DNA of 64,000 nucleotides from Chloroflexota bacterium (GTDB taxonomy: Bacteria > Chloroflexota > Anaerolineae > Caldilineales > Caldilineaceae), in contig JAGWYN010000022.1 in the NCBI GenBank assembly GCA_018969295.1, forward strand, positions 1-64,000, read 5' to 3'. The notes below the pieces were generated by a model, which saw nothing but the letters and a program-made list of their open reading frames with translations, searched no databases and was not told the origin of the DNA. Position numbers and translations under genes: made by a program. Position 1 is the first letter of the stretch. Each line of letters opens with the position of its first letter. Shown here piece by piece: positions 9,199 to 21,059 of the stretch.

Positions 9199-9972
9199 AT
9201 GACCCAATCGACACTGACCCTCCCCAACGTGCTCGACCTGCCCAGGCTCTTTCCGCTGCTCTCCCTGCTCCACCCCAGACAACATACCCGCCTCGTGCTG
9301 GCCTCGCTCGGCGTCGGGCTGCTAGTCAGCTACACAGCCGTCGCCCTTGGCATGCTCCCCCTCTGGGCAGCCACAGCCCTGGTGCTGGCCATCCTGCTGC
9401 CCGCCGGCCTGCTCAAATGGCACGACGACTACCGCCGCTACGGCACCACAGCCGTGACCCTCTCGATCCTGGTCACCACCCAAGGAGTGCACACCGTCGA
9501 ACACATCGTCCAATGGATCCAATACCATCTCTTCTACCTCACCATGCGCCAGTCCAATGGCCTGCTCTCCCCAGCCAATTCAGAATGGGTCCACTTCGTC
9601 TGGAACTGGCTCGTGCTCGCCGCCGTCGTGTTGCTCCTGCGCAGCGGGATGCGCGGCAGCTGGATCTGGCTGCTGCTGGCCGTAGCCCTCTTCCACACCG
9701 TGGAACACACCTATACCTTCGTCCGCTATCAGATCATCTTGCGCGAGCTGACCGCAATGGATGTGCTCAATGTCACCGCCCAAGGGCTGCCCGGCATCGT
9801 CGGCCGCGATGGCTGGCTGGCACGCAGCGAATGGACACGCGGCACCTGGATCTGCTCCCTCCCCGGCCTGACCACCGCTGTGCGGCTCGATATCCACTTC
9901 TGGTGGAATACCCTCGAAATGGCCCTGCTGCTGGTCGCCGGACACCGCCATCTGCGCCGCCACCCGCTGTAA
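9199..9972 (+). CDS. Multipass membrane protein with repeated HTVEH motifs
   Basis: 257 residues, no named family recognised. About six hydrophobic segments are visible. Two contain an almost identical metal-ligand-like pattern, GVHTVEHIVQ and LFHTVEHTYTF, and a third similar position reads IHFWWNTLEM near the C-terminus. His and Glu inside membrane helices with this spacing suggest a metal or haem site, as in integral-membrane oxidases or hydroxylases, but no catalytic role is established. AAGGAG lies 8 nt before the ATG, and the gene starts 38 nt after the UnbV lipoprotein, so it should be co-expressed with it. Confidence 0.75.
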   Translation: MTQSTLTLPNVLDLPRLFPLLSLLHPRQHTRLVLASLGVGLLVSYTAVALGMLPLWAATALVLAILLPAGLLKWHDDYRRYGTTAVTLSILVTTQGVHTVEHIVQWIQYHLFYLTMRQSNGLLSPANSEWVHFVWNWLVLAAVVLLLRSGMRGSWIWLLLAVALFHTVEHTYTFVRYQIILRELTAMDVLNVTAQGLPGIVGRDGWLARSEWTRGTWICSLPGLTTAVRLDIHFWWNTLEMALLLVAGHRHLRRHPL

Positions 9973-10143
9973 ACGCAGCACAGCGCCCCCCAAAAGCTGA
10001 GAATTCCGGAGTTTTTGCCCCTCCCCCGGGTAGAAACACAGCCTCCTTTCCGCTATCCTATCCTTGTTTCGCACATCCACCGTCTCGCACACCAACCCTT
10101 GCGACAGACGGCCCGCTGACCACCACAACAAGGAGCTGACCCA

Positions 10144-10962
10144 ATGCCTGTCCGTGTACCCACCGCGCTCGACGATTTTCTGTTCGATCTCAACGGCTAT
10201 CTGGTGCTCAAAAACGCCGCAGACCCAGCGCTGCTGGCCGAGCTCAACGCCGCATTCGACGCGTTCCCCCCGCTGGCCTACGGCGAGTGGTGGGGCAACG
10301 CCCAACGCCGCGACTACAACGGCGCAACCGGATTTGAACTCCACAATTGTGTCGAAGCCGGCCTCCCCTTTGAAACCCTGCTCGACCACCCCAGCTGGAT
10401 CGAATATGCGCGGCGCTACTGCGGCGAGCAGGGAAGCTATGTCGAAGGACTCTTTGTCGACGAATGCATCGCCTCGATCCGCCGCTCGGGCGGCCACCAC
10501 CCGGTCCATTCCGGCGGCTACCATGCCGCACTGCGCAACAAATATGTCTACGAACACGGCGTCTTTCGCTGCGGCCAGATCAATATCATCCTGGCCCTGA
10601 CCGACGTCGGACCCGACGACGGCCCGACCATGGTGGTGCCCGGCAGCCACAAAGCCAATTTCCCCCACCCCAACGCCGGCAATTACGCCCAACTCGACCG
10701 CATGGACCACCTGGACGGCGCCGTGCCCGCCTGCCTGGCCGCCGGCGACGCACTCCTTTTTGTCGACGGCCTCATGCACGGCGGCAGCAGCCGCACCCGC
10801 CCGGAAGGAGAACGCCGCGTCACAATCTACCGCTACGGCGTCAGCTGGGGCGCCACCCGCTATGGCTTCGAATACTCTCAGGCGCTGCTGGACCGGCTGA
10901 CCCCCGAACGCCGCAAACTGCTGCAGCCGATCGCCCCCAACCGCCCCCCCGTCACCGCCTAG
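10144..10962 (+). CDS. PhyH-like protein, second copy, without a clear HxD motif
   Basis: 272 residues; AGGAG lies 9 nt upstream. The fold signature of the phytanoyl-CoA dioxygenase family is visible in ILALTDVGPDDGPTMVVPGS and in LLFVDGLMHGGSSRTR. The stretch where the family normally has HxD instead reads HPVHSGGYHAALRNKY, with His residues but no Asp two positions on. Either a different ligand set is used or the protein is not a standard iron oxygenase. It differs strongly from the copy at 6542, so it is not a recent duplicate. A strong hairpin follows 9 bp after its stop, closing this part of the locus. Confidence 0.75.
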   Translation: MPVRVPTALDDFLFDLNGYLVLKNAADPALLAELNAAFDAFPPLAYGEWWGNAQRRDYNGATGFELHNCVEAGLPFETLLDHPSWIEYARRYCGEQGSYVEGLFVDECIASIRRSGGHHPVHSGGYHAALRNKYVYEHGVFRCGQINIILALTDVGPDDGPTMVVPGSHKANFPHPNAGNYAQLDRMDHLDGAVPACLAAGDALLFVDGLMHGGSSRTRPEGERRVTIYRYGVSWGATRYGFEYSQALLDRLTPERRKLLQPIAPNRPPVTA

Positions 10963-10970
10963 CGCGCACA

Positions 10971-11006
10971 GTTTTGTAGAGCGATTTTCAAATCGCTCTA
11001 CAAAAC
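10971..11006. terminator. Strong hairpin terminator or REP-like repeat
   Basis: Perfect 16-bp inverted repeat GTTTTGTAGAGCGATT / AATCGCTCTACAAAAC around a TTCA loop. It lies just after the second PhyH gene. The stem is AT-capped, so it can act in both directions although no long T-run follows. Its form also fits a dispersed intergenic palindrome; only one copy is in this window. Confidence 0.65.
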
Positions 11007-11101
11007 GAGTTCGGGCAGTTGCTGGATGCCCGCCACCGTGCTACACTGCCGACAGCGACCTGCTGCCCAATTTTTGTCACACAGCCAACACAGACCCGCT
11101 C

Positions 11102-14100
11102 ATGGATACCGGTACACCTACAGGCTCCTCGCCCTCCGCCGACAACGTCACAGTCACCGTCGAAGCCACCACAATTCCCACCTACCCGATCGGTTCGCCC
11201 AGCCGGCACCCCATGTTCCTGGAAAAACGCGTCTACCAGGGCAGCAGCGGCGCCGTCTACCCACACCCCGTCGTCGAATCTGTCGGGGACCAAAAAATTG
11301 ACCGCGTCTACACCGGAATCTGGCTCGAAAACCGCTATCTGCGGATCCTTCTGCTGCCCGAACTGGGCGGCCGCGTACAAATGGCCTACAACAAGGTCAA
11401 CGGCCACCACTTCGTCTACTACAACCAGGTGATCAAACCCGCCCTGGTCGGGCTGACCGGCCCCTGGATCTCAGGCGGCATCGAGTTCAACTGGCCCCAA
11501 CACCACCGCCCCAGCACCTTCCTGCCCGTCGAGTACAGCGTCGAATCCCACCCCGACGGCAGCAAAACTGTCTGGTTCAACGAGATCGAACGGATGTTTC
11601 GCACCCGTGCGCTCGCCGGTTTTCGCCTTTCCCCCGACCGTGCCTGCCTCGAAGTCGACGTCCGCCTGCACAACCGCACCCCCCTGCCCCAAACCTTTCT
11701 GTGGTGGGCCAACCCGGCCGTGCACGTCGACGACAACTACCAATCTCTCTTCCCACCCGATGTCTACGCCGTGATGGACCACGGCAAACGCGCGGTCTCT
11801 TCCTTTCCGATCGCCACCGGCGTCTACTACAAGGTCGACTACGCACCCGGCACCGATATCTCCCGCTATAAAAACATCCCGGTGCCCACCTCCTACATGG
11901 CCTATCACTCCGACTTTGATTTTTTGGGCTACTACGACCACGGCCGCCAGGCCGGCATGCTGCATGTGGCCAACCACCATCTGGTGCCAGGCAAAAAACA
12001 GTGGACCTGGGGCCACGGCGACTTTGGCCGCGCCTGGGACCGCCAGCTGACCGACAGCGATGGCCCCTATATCGAGCTGATGTGCGGTGCCTTCACCGAC
12101 AACCAGCCCGATTTCAGCTGGCTGATGCCGGGCGAGGAAAAACGCTTCACCCAGACCTTTCTGCCCTTTACCACGATCGGCGGGGTCAAAAACGCCAGCA
12201 GCGAGGTGGCCCTCAACCTGGAGGTGGCCGACGGCTGCGCCCGCTTCGGCGTCTACAGCAGCCGGCCGCGCACGCTTCAGGTGCAGCTGGTCGCCGCCGA
12301 CACCCTGCTCTACCACCAGCTGCATCGTCTCTCCCCCGAAACAGCACTGGTGGCCTCTTGCACACTGCCCGCGGCCCTGCCGCCCGCTGCTGTCCGGCTG
12401 GCCGTGCTGGAAGAAGGGCGCGAGCTGCTGGCGTTCGCCCCCCTGGCCGCCCACAACGCCCCACCGCCCCCCCCGGCAACCCCAGCACCGCCCCCCGCGG
12501 CAGTCGACAACAACGAAGCGCTGTTTTTGCATGGGCTGCACCTGGAGCAGTACCGCCACGCCACCTACAGACCCGAGGCCTACTACCAGGAGGCGCTGCG
12601 CCGCGACCCCCTCGACAGCCGCTGCCAGAACGCACTCGGCCGCCTGCTTCTGCGGCGCGGCCAGTTTGCCGCAGCCGAAAGCCACCTGCGCCAGGCGCTG
12701 GCCAGCTTGACCCGACGCAACCCCAACCCCTACGACGGCGAACCGGCCTACAACCTCGGCCTCGCCCTCGTCTGGCAGGGACGGCTCGACGAAGCCTACA
12801 GTGTCTTTTTCAAAGCAACCTGGAACGCCGCCTGGCAGCCCGCCAGCTGCTTCGCACTGGCCCGCATTGCCAGCCGCCTGGGCCGCCCCCACGAGGCCCT
12901 CACCCACCTGGAAGAAACCCTCGCCACCCACGGACGCCACCACGGCGCCCGCCACCTGCAGGCCGCCCTCCTGCGGCGAACAGAACAGCCCGCCGCCGCC
13001 CACACCGCCATCACCCAAGGGCTGGCCCAGGACCCACTTCACTACGGGCTGCTCTACGAACGCTTCCTGAACGACGGCGATCGCACCTTCCACCACCTGC
13101 TGCAGCACAACGTCCATTCCTGGATCGAGATCGCCCTCGACTACACCCATGCCGGCCTCTGGGACGAAGCCTCCCAGTTGCTGCAGCAGGCACCCGCCAC
13201 CGACCCGCTCGTTTTTTATTACCTCGGCTGGATACGCAGCCTGGCCGACGACCCGACGGGCGCTGCCGCCGCGTTCGCCCACGCCGCCACCCTCTCGCCC
13301 GACTTCTGTTTTCCCAACCAGGTCGAGTGCGTGCCCGCCCTGCAGTGCGCCAGCCGCTGCGCGCCAGACGATGCCCACGCCCCCCGCTTCCTGGGCAATT
13401 TCTGGTACGCCCACCGCAGCTACGACCAGGCCATCGCATGCTGGGAACGTTCGGCCATGCTGGACCCCAACGACCCGGTCGTCCACCGCAACCTGGCGAT
13501 CGCCTATGCCAACCAGCACGGCGACCTCGAACGGGCCCGCAGCTGCTACACCGCCGCACGCGCCCTCGCCCCAGACGACGCCCGCCTGCTCTTCGAGGCC
13601 GATCAGCTCCACAAAAAAATGGGGGTCCCCCCCGCCCACAGGCTGGCCGAACTCACACGCTCCCCCCACCTGGTCGCCCAGCGCGACGACCTGACCGTCG
13701 AACAGGTAACTTTGCTCAATCTGCTGGGCCGCCCTGCCGAAGCGCTCGCCCAGCTGCTGGCCCGCACCTTTCACCCTTGGGAAGGAGGCGAAGGCAAAGT
13801 GACCGGCCAATACGTCACTGCCCTGGTCGAGCTGGCCCGCACCCGCCTGCAGGCAGGAGAGCCCGCAGCCGCAGTCGAGCTGCTGACCCGCAGCCGCACC
13901 TACCCCGAGACCCTCGGAGAAGGCAAGCTCCCCGGCGCCCGCGAAAACCAGATCGACTTTTACCTGGGGCTGGCCTTCCAGGCACAAGACAACCAGACAG
14001 CGGCAGCCGCCCACTTTGCCGCCGCCGCCGCAGGCCCCACCGAACCGACAGCCGCCCGCTACTACAACGACCAGCCCCCCGAACTGATCTTCTACCAGGC

Positions 14101-14410
14101 ACTGGCACAGCGCGCCCTGGGCAACCCGGCAGCCGCAGAAGCGATCGCCCAAGGGCTGGTCGCCTACGGCGAAGAGCACCTGGAGGACCCGGCCGACATC
14201 GACTATTTCGCCGTCTCCCTGCCCGATTTCCTGGTCTTCGACGACGACCTCCCGCAGCGCCACCGGCAGCACTGCCACTTCATGGCTGGGCTCGGGTACC
14301 TGGCGCTCGGCAAAAACGACCTGGCCGCCGCTCGCTTCGACACCCTGCTGGCCACAGACCCCGCCCATCTTGGCGCCACCTTGCACCGCCGCACAGGTGC
14401 ACCCCTTTGA
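11102..14410 (+). CDS. DUF5107 plus TPR-repeat protein
   Basis: 1102 residues. The first third (about 30-340) matches DUF5107, a mutarotase-like beta-sandwich found in glycan-utilisation loci: LENRYLRILLLPELGGRV, then GIEFNWPQHH and WWANPAVHVDD. An Ala/Pro-rich linker (about 455-470) leads to a long array of TPR helices, e.g. AYNLGLALVWQGRLDEAYSVF and LGRPHEALTHLEETL. No signal peptide is seen, so it is probably cytoplasmic. The ATG has no good ribosome site, so the exact start is uncertain. It is 19 bp ahead of the GH2 gene; the pair likely handles oligosaccharide recognition and cleavage. Confidence 0.85.
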   Translation: MDTGTPTGSSPSADNVTVTVEATTIPTYPIGSPSRHPMFLEKRVYQGSSGAVYPHPVVESVGDQKIDRVYTGIWLENRYLRILLLPELGGRVQMAYNKVNGHHFVYYNQVIKPALVGLTGPWISGGIEFNWPQHHRPSTFLPVEYSVESHPDGSKTVWFNEIERMFRTRALAGFRLSPDRACLEVDVRLHNRTPLPQTFLWWANPAVHVDDNYQSLFPPDVYAVMDHGKRAVSSFPIATGVYYKVDYAPGTDISRYKNIPVPTSYMAYHSDFDFLGYYDHGRQAGMLHVANHHLVPGKKQWTWGHGDFGRAWDRQLTDSDGPYIELMCGAFTDNQPDFSWLMPGEEKRFTQTFLPFTTIGGVKNASSEVALNLEVADGCARFGVYSSRPRTLQVQLVAADTLLYHQLHRLSPETALVASCTLPAALPPAAVRLAVLEEGRELLAFAPLAAHNAPPPPPATPAPPPAAVDNNEALFLHGLHLEQYRHATYRPEAYYQEALRRDPLDSRCQNALGRLLLRRGQFAAAESHLRQALASLTRRNPNPYDGEPAYNLGLALVWQGRLDEAYSVFFKATWNAAWQPASCFALARIASRLGRPHEALTHLEETLATHGRHHGARHLQAALLRRTEQPAAAHTAITQGLAQDPLHYGLLYERFLNDGDRTFHHLLQHNVHSWIEIALDYTHAGLWDEASQLLQQAPATDPLVFYYLGWIRSLADDPTGAAAAFAHAATLSPDFCFPNQVECVPALQCASRCAPDDAHAPRFLGNFWYAHRSYDQAIACWERSAMLDPNDPVVHRNLAIAYANQHGDLERARSCYTAARALAPDDARLLFEADQLHKKMGVPPAHRLAELTRSPHLVAQRDDLTVEQVTLLNLLGRPAEALAQLLARTFHPWEGGEGKVTGQYVTALVELARTRLQAGEPAAAVELLTRSRTYPETLGEGKLPGARENQIDFYLGLAFQAQDNQTAAAAHFAAAAAGPTEPTAARYYNDQPPELIFYQALAQRALGNPAAAEAIAQGLVAYGEEHLEDPADIDYFAVSLPDFLVFDDDLPQRHRQHCHFMAGLGYLALGKNDLAAARFDTLLATDPAHLGATLHRRTGAPL

Positions 14411-14429
14411 CCCATACAAGGAATAGACC

Positions 14430-17312
<2,883 letters not shown>

Positions 17313-17520
17313 TTTCCTCCCTGGACACGCCTTTCGATTTTATCCAAAATTCAAAGCGTGTGCAGCGCCAGACAGGCGGGGGAGGGTGTGGTTCAAAGTT
17401 TTGCGGAAAGCGTGCGTCACACGGGTCCACACCACAGCAGCAATGCGCCCCCGGGGCCTCGACAAGCTCGGCCACGCAGGTCAGCAGCCAATTTCCTGCC
17501 CGACCGGCTTCGCCGGTGAA

Positions 17521-17547
17521 AAGAGGGGGGGCAAAGCCCCCCCTCTT
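17521..17547. terminator. GC-rich hairpin between convergent genes
   Basis: Perfect 12-bp stem AAGAGGGGGGGC / GCCCCCCCTCTT with an AAA loop, between the ends of the GH2 gene and the convergent PKD/FGE gene. There is no T-run, but the stability and position support a two-way terminator. A weaker CCGG-CTTCG-CCGG hairpin lies just before it. Confidence 0.6.
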
Positions 17548-17576
17548 CCAGAAAGGCAGAAACCAGAAGAACAGGA

Positions 17577-20558
17577 TCACTGCGAGCGGACACACCGGAA
17601 CCCGCTGCGGCCGTTCCAGTAGTTGCCGAACCGGTAGGCGGAGCGCACGCCGGAACGCTCATCACCGTGGCCCCCGCCCCGCAGCACACGGTACTCACCC
17701 GTCTCCGGCCCCTGTGGATTGGTGATGCCTGATGCCCTGTAGTAGCCGCTGCTGTACCAATCACTTACCCACTCCATTACATTCCCGGCCATGTCCATCA
17801 CGCCGTAGGGGCTGGCCCCGCTGGGGTAAGAGCCTACCTGGCTGGTATAGCCGACGCAGCTCGCATAGTTGACTCCGTTGTAATGAACGTAGTTCAGCTT
17901 CGTGCAGTCCGGCGCGTCGTTGCCCCACGGATACTTGCGCGTGTCGCTGTTGCCCCGCGCCGCCTTTTCCCACTCTGCCTCGGTCGGCAGCCGTTTGCCT
18001 GCCCACGCACAAAAAGCACTTGCCTGATGCCAGGTAACATTGGAGACCGGATAATAGGAGTCTACGCTCCCCGACGGCGTGCACCCCCCTGCGTCTACAC
18101 AAATTTTGTAGCGAGCGTTGGTCACTTCGTATTTGTCGATGTAGTAGTCGGACAAAATGACCGTATGCAGGGGCTGCTCGTCGTCGCTGTTGCACGACTC
18201 CGCCGGGTTGCTGCTGTCGCAGCCCATCTGGAAACTGCCAGCAGGGATCAGGATCTCCTCCATCGGCGTCCAGCCATGCAGAACACCGATGACAGGTGCT
18301 TGCGCAGTACTGCTGCCATTGCTGTTGACTGCACTCACCACAGCCGTGTATGTGCCGGTGACCGCATACGCGCGCGTCACGTGGCTGCCGCTGCCTGTCG
18401 TGCCGTCCCCAAAATCCCACGTGTAAAGTACGTTGCTCCCGCTCGCAATGGTAGCAGTAAAAGCGACCACAGTGCCCGGTATGATCGGCCCCTGCCCGCT
18501 TCGAAAAGCCTGCAGTCCGCTGATGGCCCGATCTGCCACGATCACCTGGGTGCCCGCCGCTGCTTGTCCTGCACTGTTGACAGCCGTCACCACCACTGTG
18601 TAGCCGCCCACTGCCGTGTAGGTATGACGCGGGTTTTCTCCACTTCCTGTGTTGCCATCCCCAAAATTCCAGGTATAGTCGATAAGGCCGCTGCCATCCG
18701 TCATTGTCGTAGTAAATGCAGTGGAACGCCCCAACAGCGTCGGTCCATTGTGGGCAACGGACAACCCCATAATCTCCCGATCGATCACGTTCACCGCCGT
18801 ACCCACAACGACCTGGCTCACGCCATTGGTAGCCCTCACCGTCGCCGTATAGCTGCCCACCGCAGCGTAGATGTGTGTCGGATTGGCTCCGGCGTCGCTG
18901 TTCCCGTCCCCAAAATTCCAAAGATATTCCACATTGCTGCCATCCAGAATCGTCGCTGTAAACATCGTGCTGCTGCCTAGATGCGTACGCTCACTGCTGG
19001 CAGCGCCCAACCCGGTAATGGGGCGGTCAATCACGGCAACTGTGGTGCTGGCCACCGCCTGTTCAGCACCATTCGTCGCTGTAACCTGTGCTGTATAACG
19101 GCCCACTGCACTATAGGTGTGGCTGCGAGTGGGCCCGCTGTTGGTGTTGCCATCCCCAAAATCCCAGCTGTAGACAATACGATTGCCGCCAGGCACAGTT
19201 GCTGTCAAACGTGTGCTGCTCCCCAGACGCGTCGGGCCACTGTTGACTGCCGTCAATTCGCTGATCGGTGTCTGGGTGAGATCGATCGTGATTTCGACAG
19301 GCAGACCGTTGCCAGCCAAATCCTGCACCCCTGTACCGAGCACAAAATAATAGGTGCCTGGTGCCAGCTTGTTTTCCGGCACAAAAAGCAGCGTTGTTTT
19401 CGTGACATCGTCGTTGATGTCAAATGTCCCGGCCACCGGCGCTTCTTGTGCATCGCGCATGCGGATGGTGGTGTTGTTGAGCGTAGTTCGCCGCATCAAC
19501 TCGCTAAACACGATCGCAATGCTCTCGATTTCCTGATTGGCTCCGTCCTCGGGCGAAGTAGAGACAACGAACGGAATTGTCGTATCCAACGCAAACGCAT
19601 ACTCTTCAAAGTTGGGGATATTTGCCGGCACGCCCAGCTCTGTGTAGCGAGCCGCCAGCCAGGCACGCACCGCTGCATGTCGCGATTTCAAATACTCCAT
19701 CCCTGCGACCAACATCTGTCTGTCGTTCACTATGCCGTCTGACTGCAAATCGTTGCTGAATGTCGATAACAGTTCAGAAAGCTGTGATCTGCTGCGGTCG
19801 CCTTGTAAAATTGCAGAAATGGCCAGCAAAATGGCGTTGCCTTCCCCTGGCTGACTGATGTCCAGCGTCTCTGACCGGCCAATTCCTGGACTGGCCAAAT
19901 TAAAAGCAGCCAAAATTTCCCGCTGTGCCTGTGCTTTGGCTGTGCTGAAATCCAGACCACTGTTCGTCAACGTCAATACCCGCTCACGCTCCAGATGGGT
20001 GAGCAGATTGATGTTGACAGCCGTTCCTTGACGCAAATCGACCAGCGCCAACAACGTAAACGGTTCCGTCGACAAACTACCGACAACTTCGTTGTAATAA
20101 AACCCATTGACCGAAACCTCTGCAAAGGGATAGTCCAACGGATACGTCAGCTTTTCACGAACGATAAACCGACCTGTGCTGTCATAAACACTCCCGGTCA
20201 GGGTACGTCCTGTCGGCGCAAAATCACCGTCGAGCTCGCGCACTACGATTTCTGACCCCAAAACAAAAGGACCTTTTTGCACATAACCGGTAATGGCCTG
20301 CGCTGCAGGTGTAGGCACGGGGGTCGCACTGGGCACAGGGGTCGGCACATCCACGGCACCACCAATAACCGGCAAGTACAGCAGACTGATGAGCTGGCTG
20401 GTGAGCTGTGCAGAGGCCGAAATCGTTTCGGGAAGGTTCTTCAGATTGGCCGACATGGTTTTGCTGTCAGCCTGCACGCGCCACGAATGCATCAGCACAA
20501 GGCCGGCTGTCAGCACGCACGCAGCAAAGACACAAATTGCAATCCACACACGATGCAT
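17577..20558 (-). CDS. Secreted PKD-repeat protein with C-terminal FGE-sulfatase (SUMF1) domain
   Basis: 993 residues. A membrane/signal segment (about 5-24) is followed by a Pro/Thr linker (70-85), an uncharacterised region, and a Big_5-type Ig domain (about 330-425). Four PKD domains follow (about 432-511, 513-592, 594-675, 677-757), each with a W(D/N)FGDG core and an (H/A)xYxxxGxYT strand. The last part (766-992) is a formylglycine-generating-enzyme-like C-type-lectin fold: IPAGSFQMGC, RLPTEAEWEKAARG, GNVMEWVSDW, then VLRGGG and GFRCV. It is probably displayed on the surface as a binding protein. The final 37 residues have the layout of DGR-diversified FGE domains. Confidence 0.88.
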   Translation of the reverse strand: MHRVWIAICVFAACVLTAGLVLMHSWRVQADSKTMSANLKNLPETISASAQLTSQLISLLYLPVIGGAVDVPTPVPSATPVPTPAAQAITGYVQKGPFVLGSEIVVRELDGDFAPTGRTLTGSVYDSTGRFIVREKLTYPLDYPFAEVSVNGFYYNEVVGSLSTEPFTLLALVDLRQGTAVNINLLTHLERERVLTLTNSGLDFSTAKAQAQREILAAFNLASPGIGRSETLDISQPGEGNAILLAISAILQGDRSRSQLSELLSTFSNDLQSDGIVNDRQMLVAGMEYLKSRHAAVRAWLAARYTELGVPANIPNFEEYAFALDTTIPFVVSTSPEDGANQEIESIAIVFSELMRRTTLNNTTIRMRDAQEAPVAGTFDINDDVTKTTLLFVPENKLAPGTYYFVLGTGVQDLAGNGLPVEITIDLTQTPISELTAVNSGPTRLGSSTRLTATVPGGNRIVYSWDFGDGNTNSGPTRSHTYSAVGRYTAQVTATNGAEQAVASTTVAVIDRPITGLGAASSERTHLGSSTMFTATILDGSNVEYLWNFGDGNSDAGANPTHIYAAVGSYTATVRATNGVSQVVVGTAVNVIDREIMGLSVAHNGPTLLGRSTAFTTTMTDGSGLIDYTWNFGDGNTGSGENPRHTYTAVGGYTVVVTAVNSAGQAAAGTQVIVADRAISGLQAFRSGQGPIIPGTVVAFTATIASGSNVLYTWDFGDGTTGSGSHVTRAYAVTGTYTAVVSAVNSNGSSTAQAPVIGVLHGWTPMEEILIPAGSFQMGCDSSNPAESCNSDDEQPLHTVILSDYYIDKYEVTNARYKICVDAGGCTPSGSVDSYYPVSNVTWHQASAFCAWAGKRLPTEAEWEKAARGNSDTRKYPWGNDAPDCTKLNYVHYNGVNYASCVGYTSQVGSYPSGASPYGVMDMAGNVMEWVSDWYSSGYYRASGITNPQGPETGEYRVLRGGGHGDERSGVRSAYRFGNYWNGRSGFRCVRSQ

Positions 20559-21059
20559 AAGAATGTACTGCTCCTTTGGGGAATACCAGGATTACTTCGG
20601 GAGATGCAGCACAAGTACGTTCAGCACAGTCAGGGTACACGCTGCATACTGCAGCATACAATACTTTGCACCAAACAGCCAAACAGAACAGAGGCTCCCC
20701 TGGGGCTTCTATACAGTCTGTCATCTGTTCTGTCAGAGACTGAGTGTCTCGGGAGACCCCTCCATCTCCATGGCCCACAGCCAGGACGTGCGGTCACAGA
20801 GCACACCTACAGTACAGCTTCAGCCTCTTCCTTCCCTGCGACGCACCAAGTAGACCCATCGATCAGCTGATCTTTCGCGCCACAAGACCAAACACGCGCC
20901 CCTTACGGAAACTCTATCCAGCCTTGCGCCGTACCACTGGTCAAAATACAACAAAAAGCCTACAAATTCCACCCAAATGTCAGTCGACTAGGCGGAAATG
21001 CCGGTGTATAACAGAGACAGAGTTGACTGTCGGAGCACAGATCGTGTTGAGGAGGTCCT
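20559..21059. other. Divergent intergenic region between PKD/FGE gene and yifB
   Basis: This 501-bp region has no supported gene. On the minus strand TTGGCT (20677-20682), an 18-bp spacer and TATGCT (20653-20658) form a candidate promoter for the PKD/FGE gene. On the plus strand TTGCGC (20924-20929), a 17-bp spacer and TACAAC (20947-20952) could serve yifB. Both are weak matches. The inverted repeat at 20683-20733 lies just upstream of the minus-strand -35 box. Confidence 0.45.
20683..20733. repeat. Inverted repeat ACAGAACAG ... CTGTTCTGT
   Basis: Two perfect 9-bp arms (20683-20691 and 20725-20733) lie 33 bp apart. They sit directly upstream of the candidate -35 box of the PKD/FGE gene and could be two half-sites of an operator. 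No regulator is known. Confidence 0.45.

Noticed and set aside
17313..17576. Short minus-strand frame containing AELVEAPGAH
   Set aside because: This phrase typically comes from translating intergenic repeat sequence; there is no start signal and it sits in the terminator region.
20691..20709. Hairpin GAGGCTCCCCTGGGGCTTC in the PKD/FGE upstream region
   Set aside because: Pairing needs a bulge, a G-U pair and a near-zero loop, so it is not convincing.
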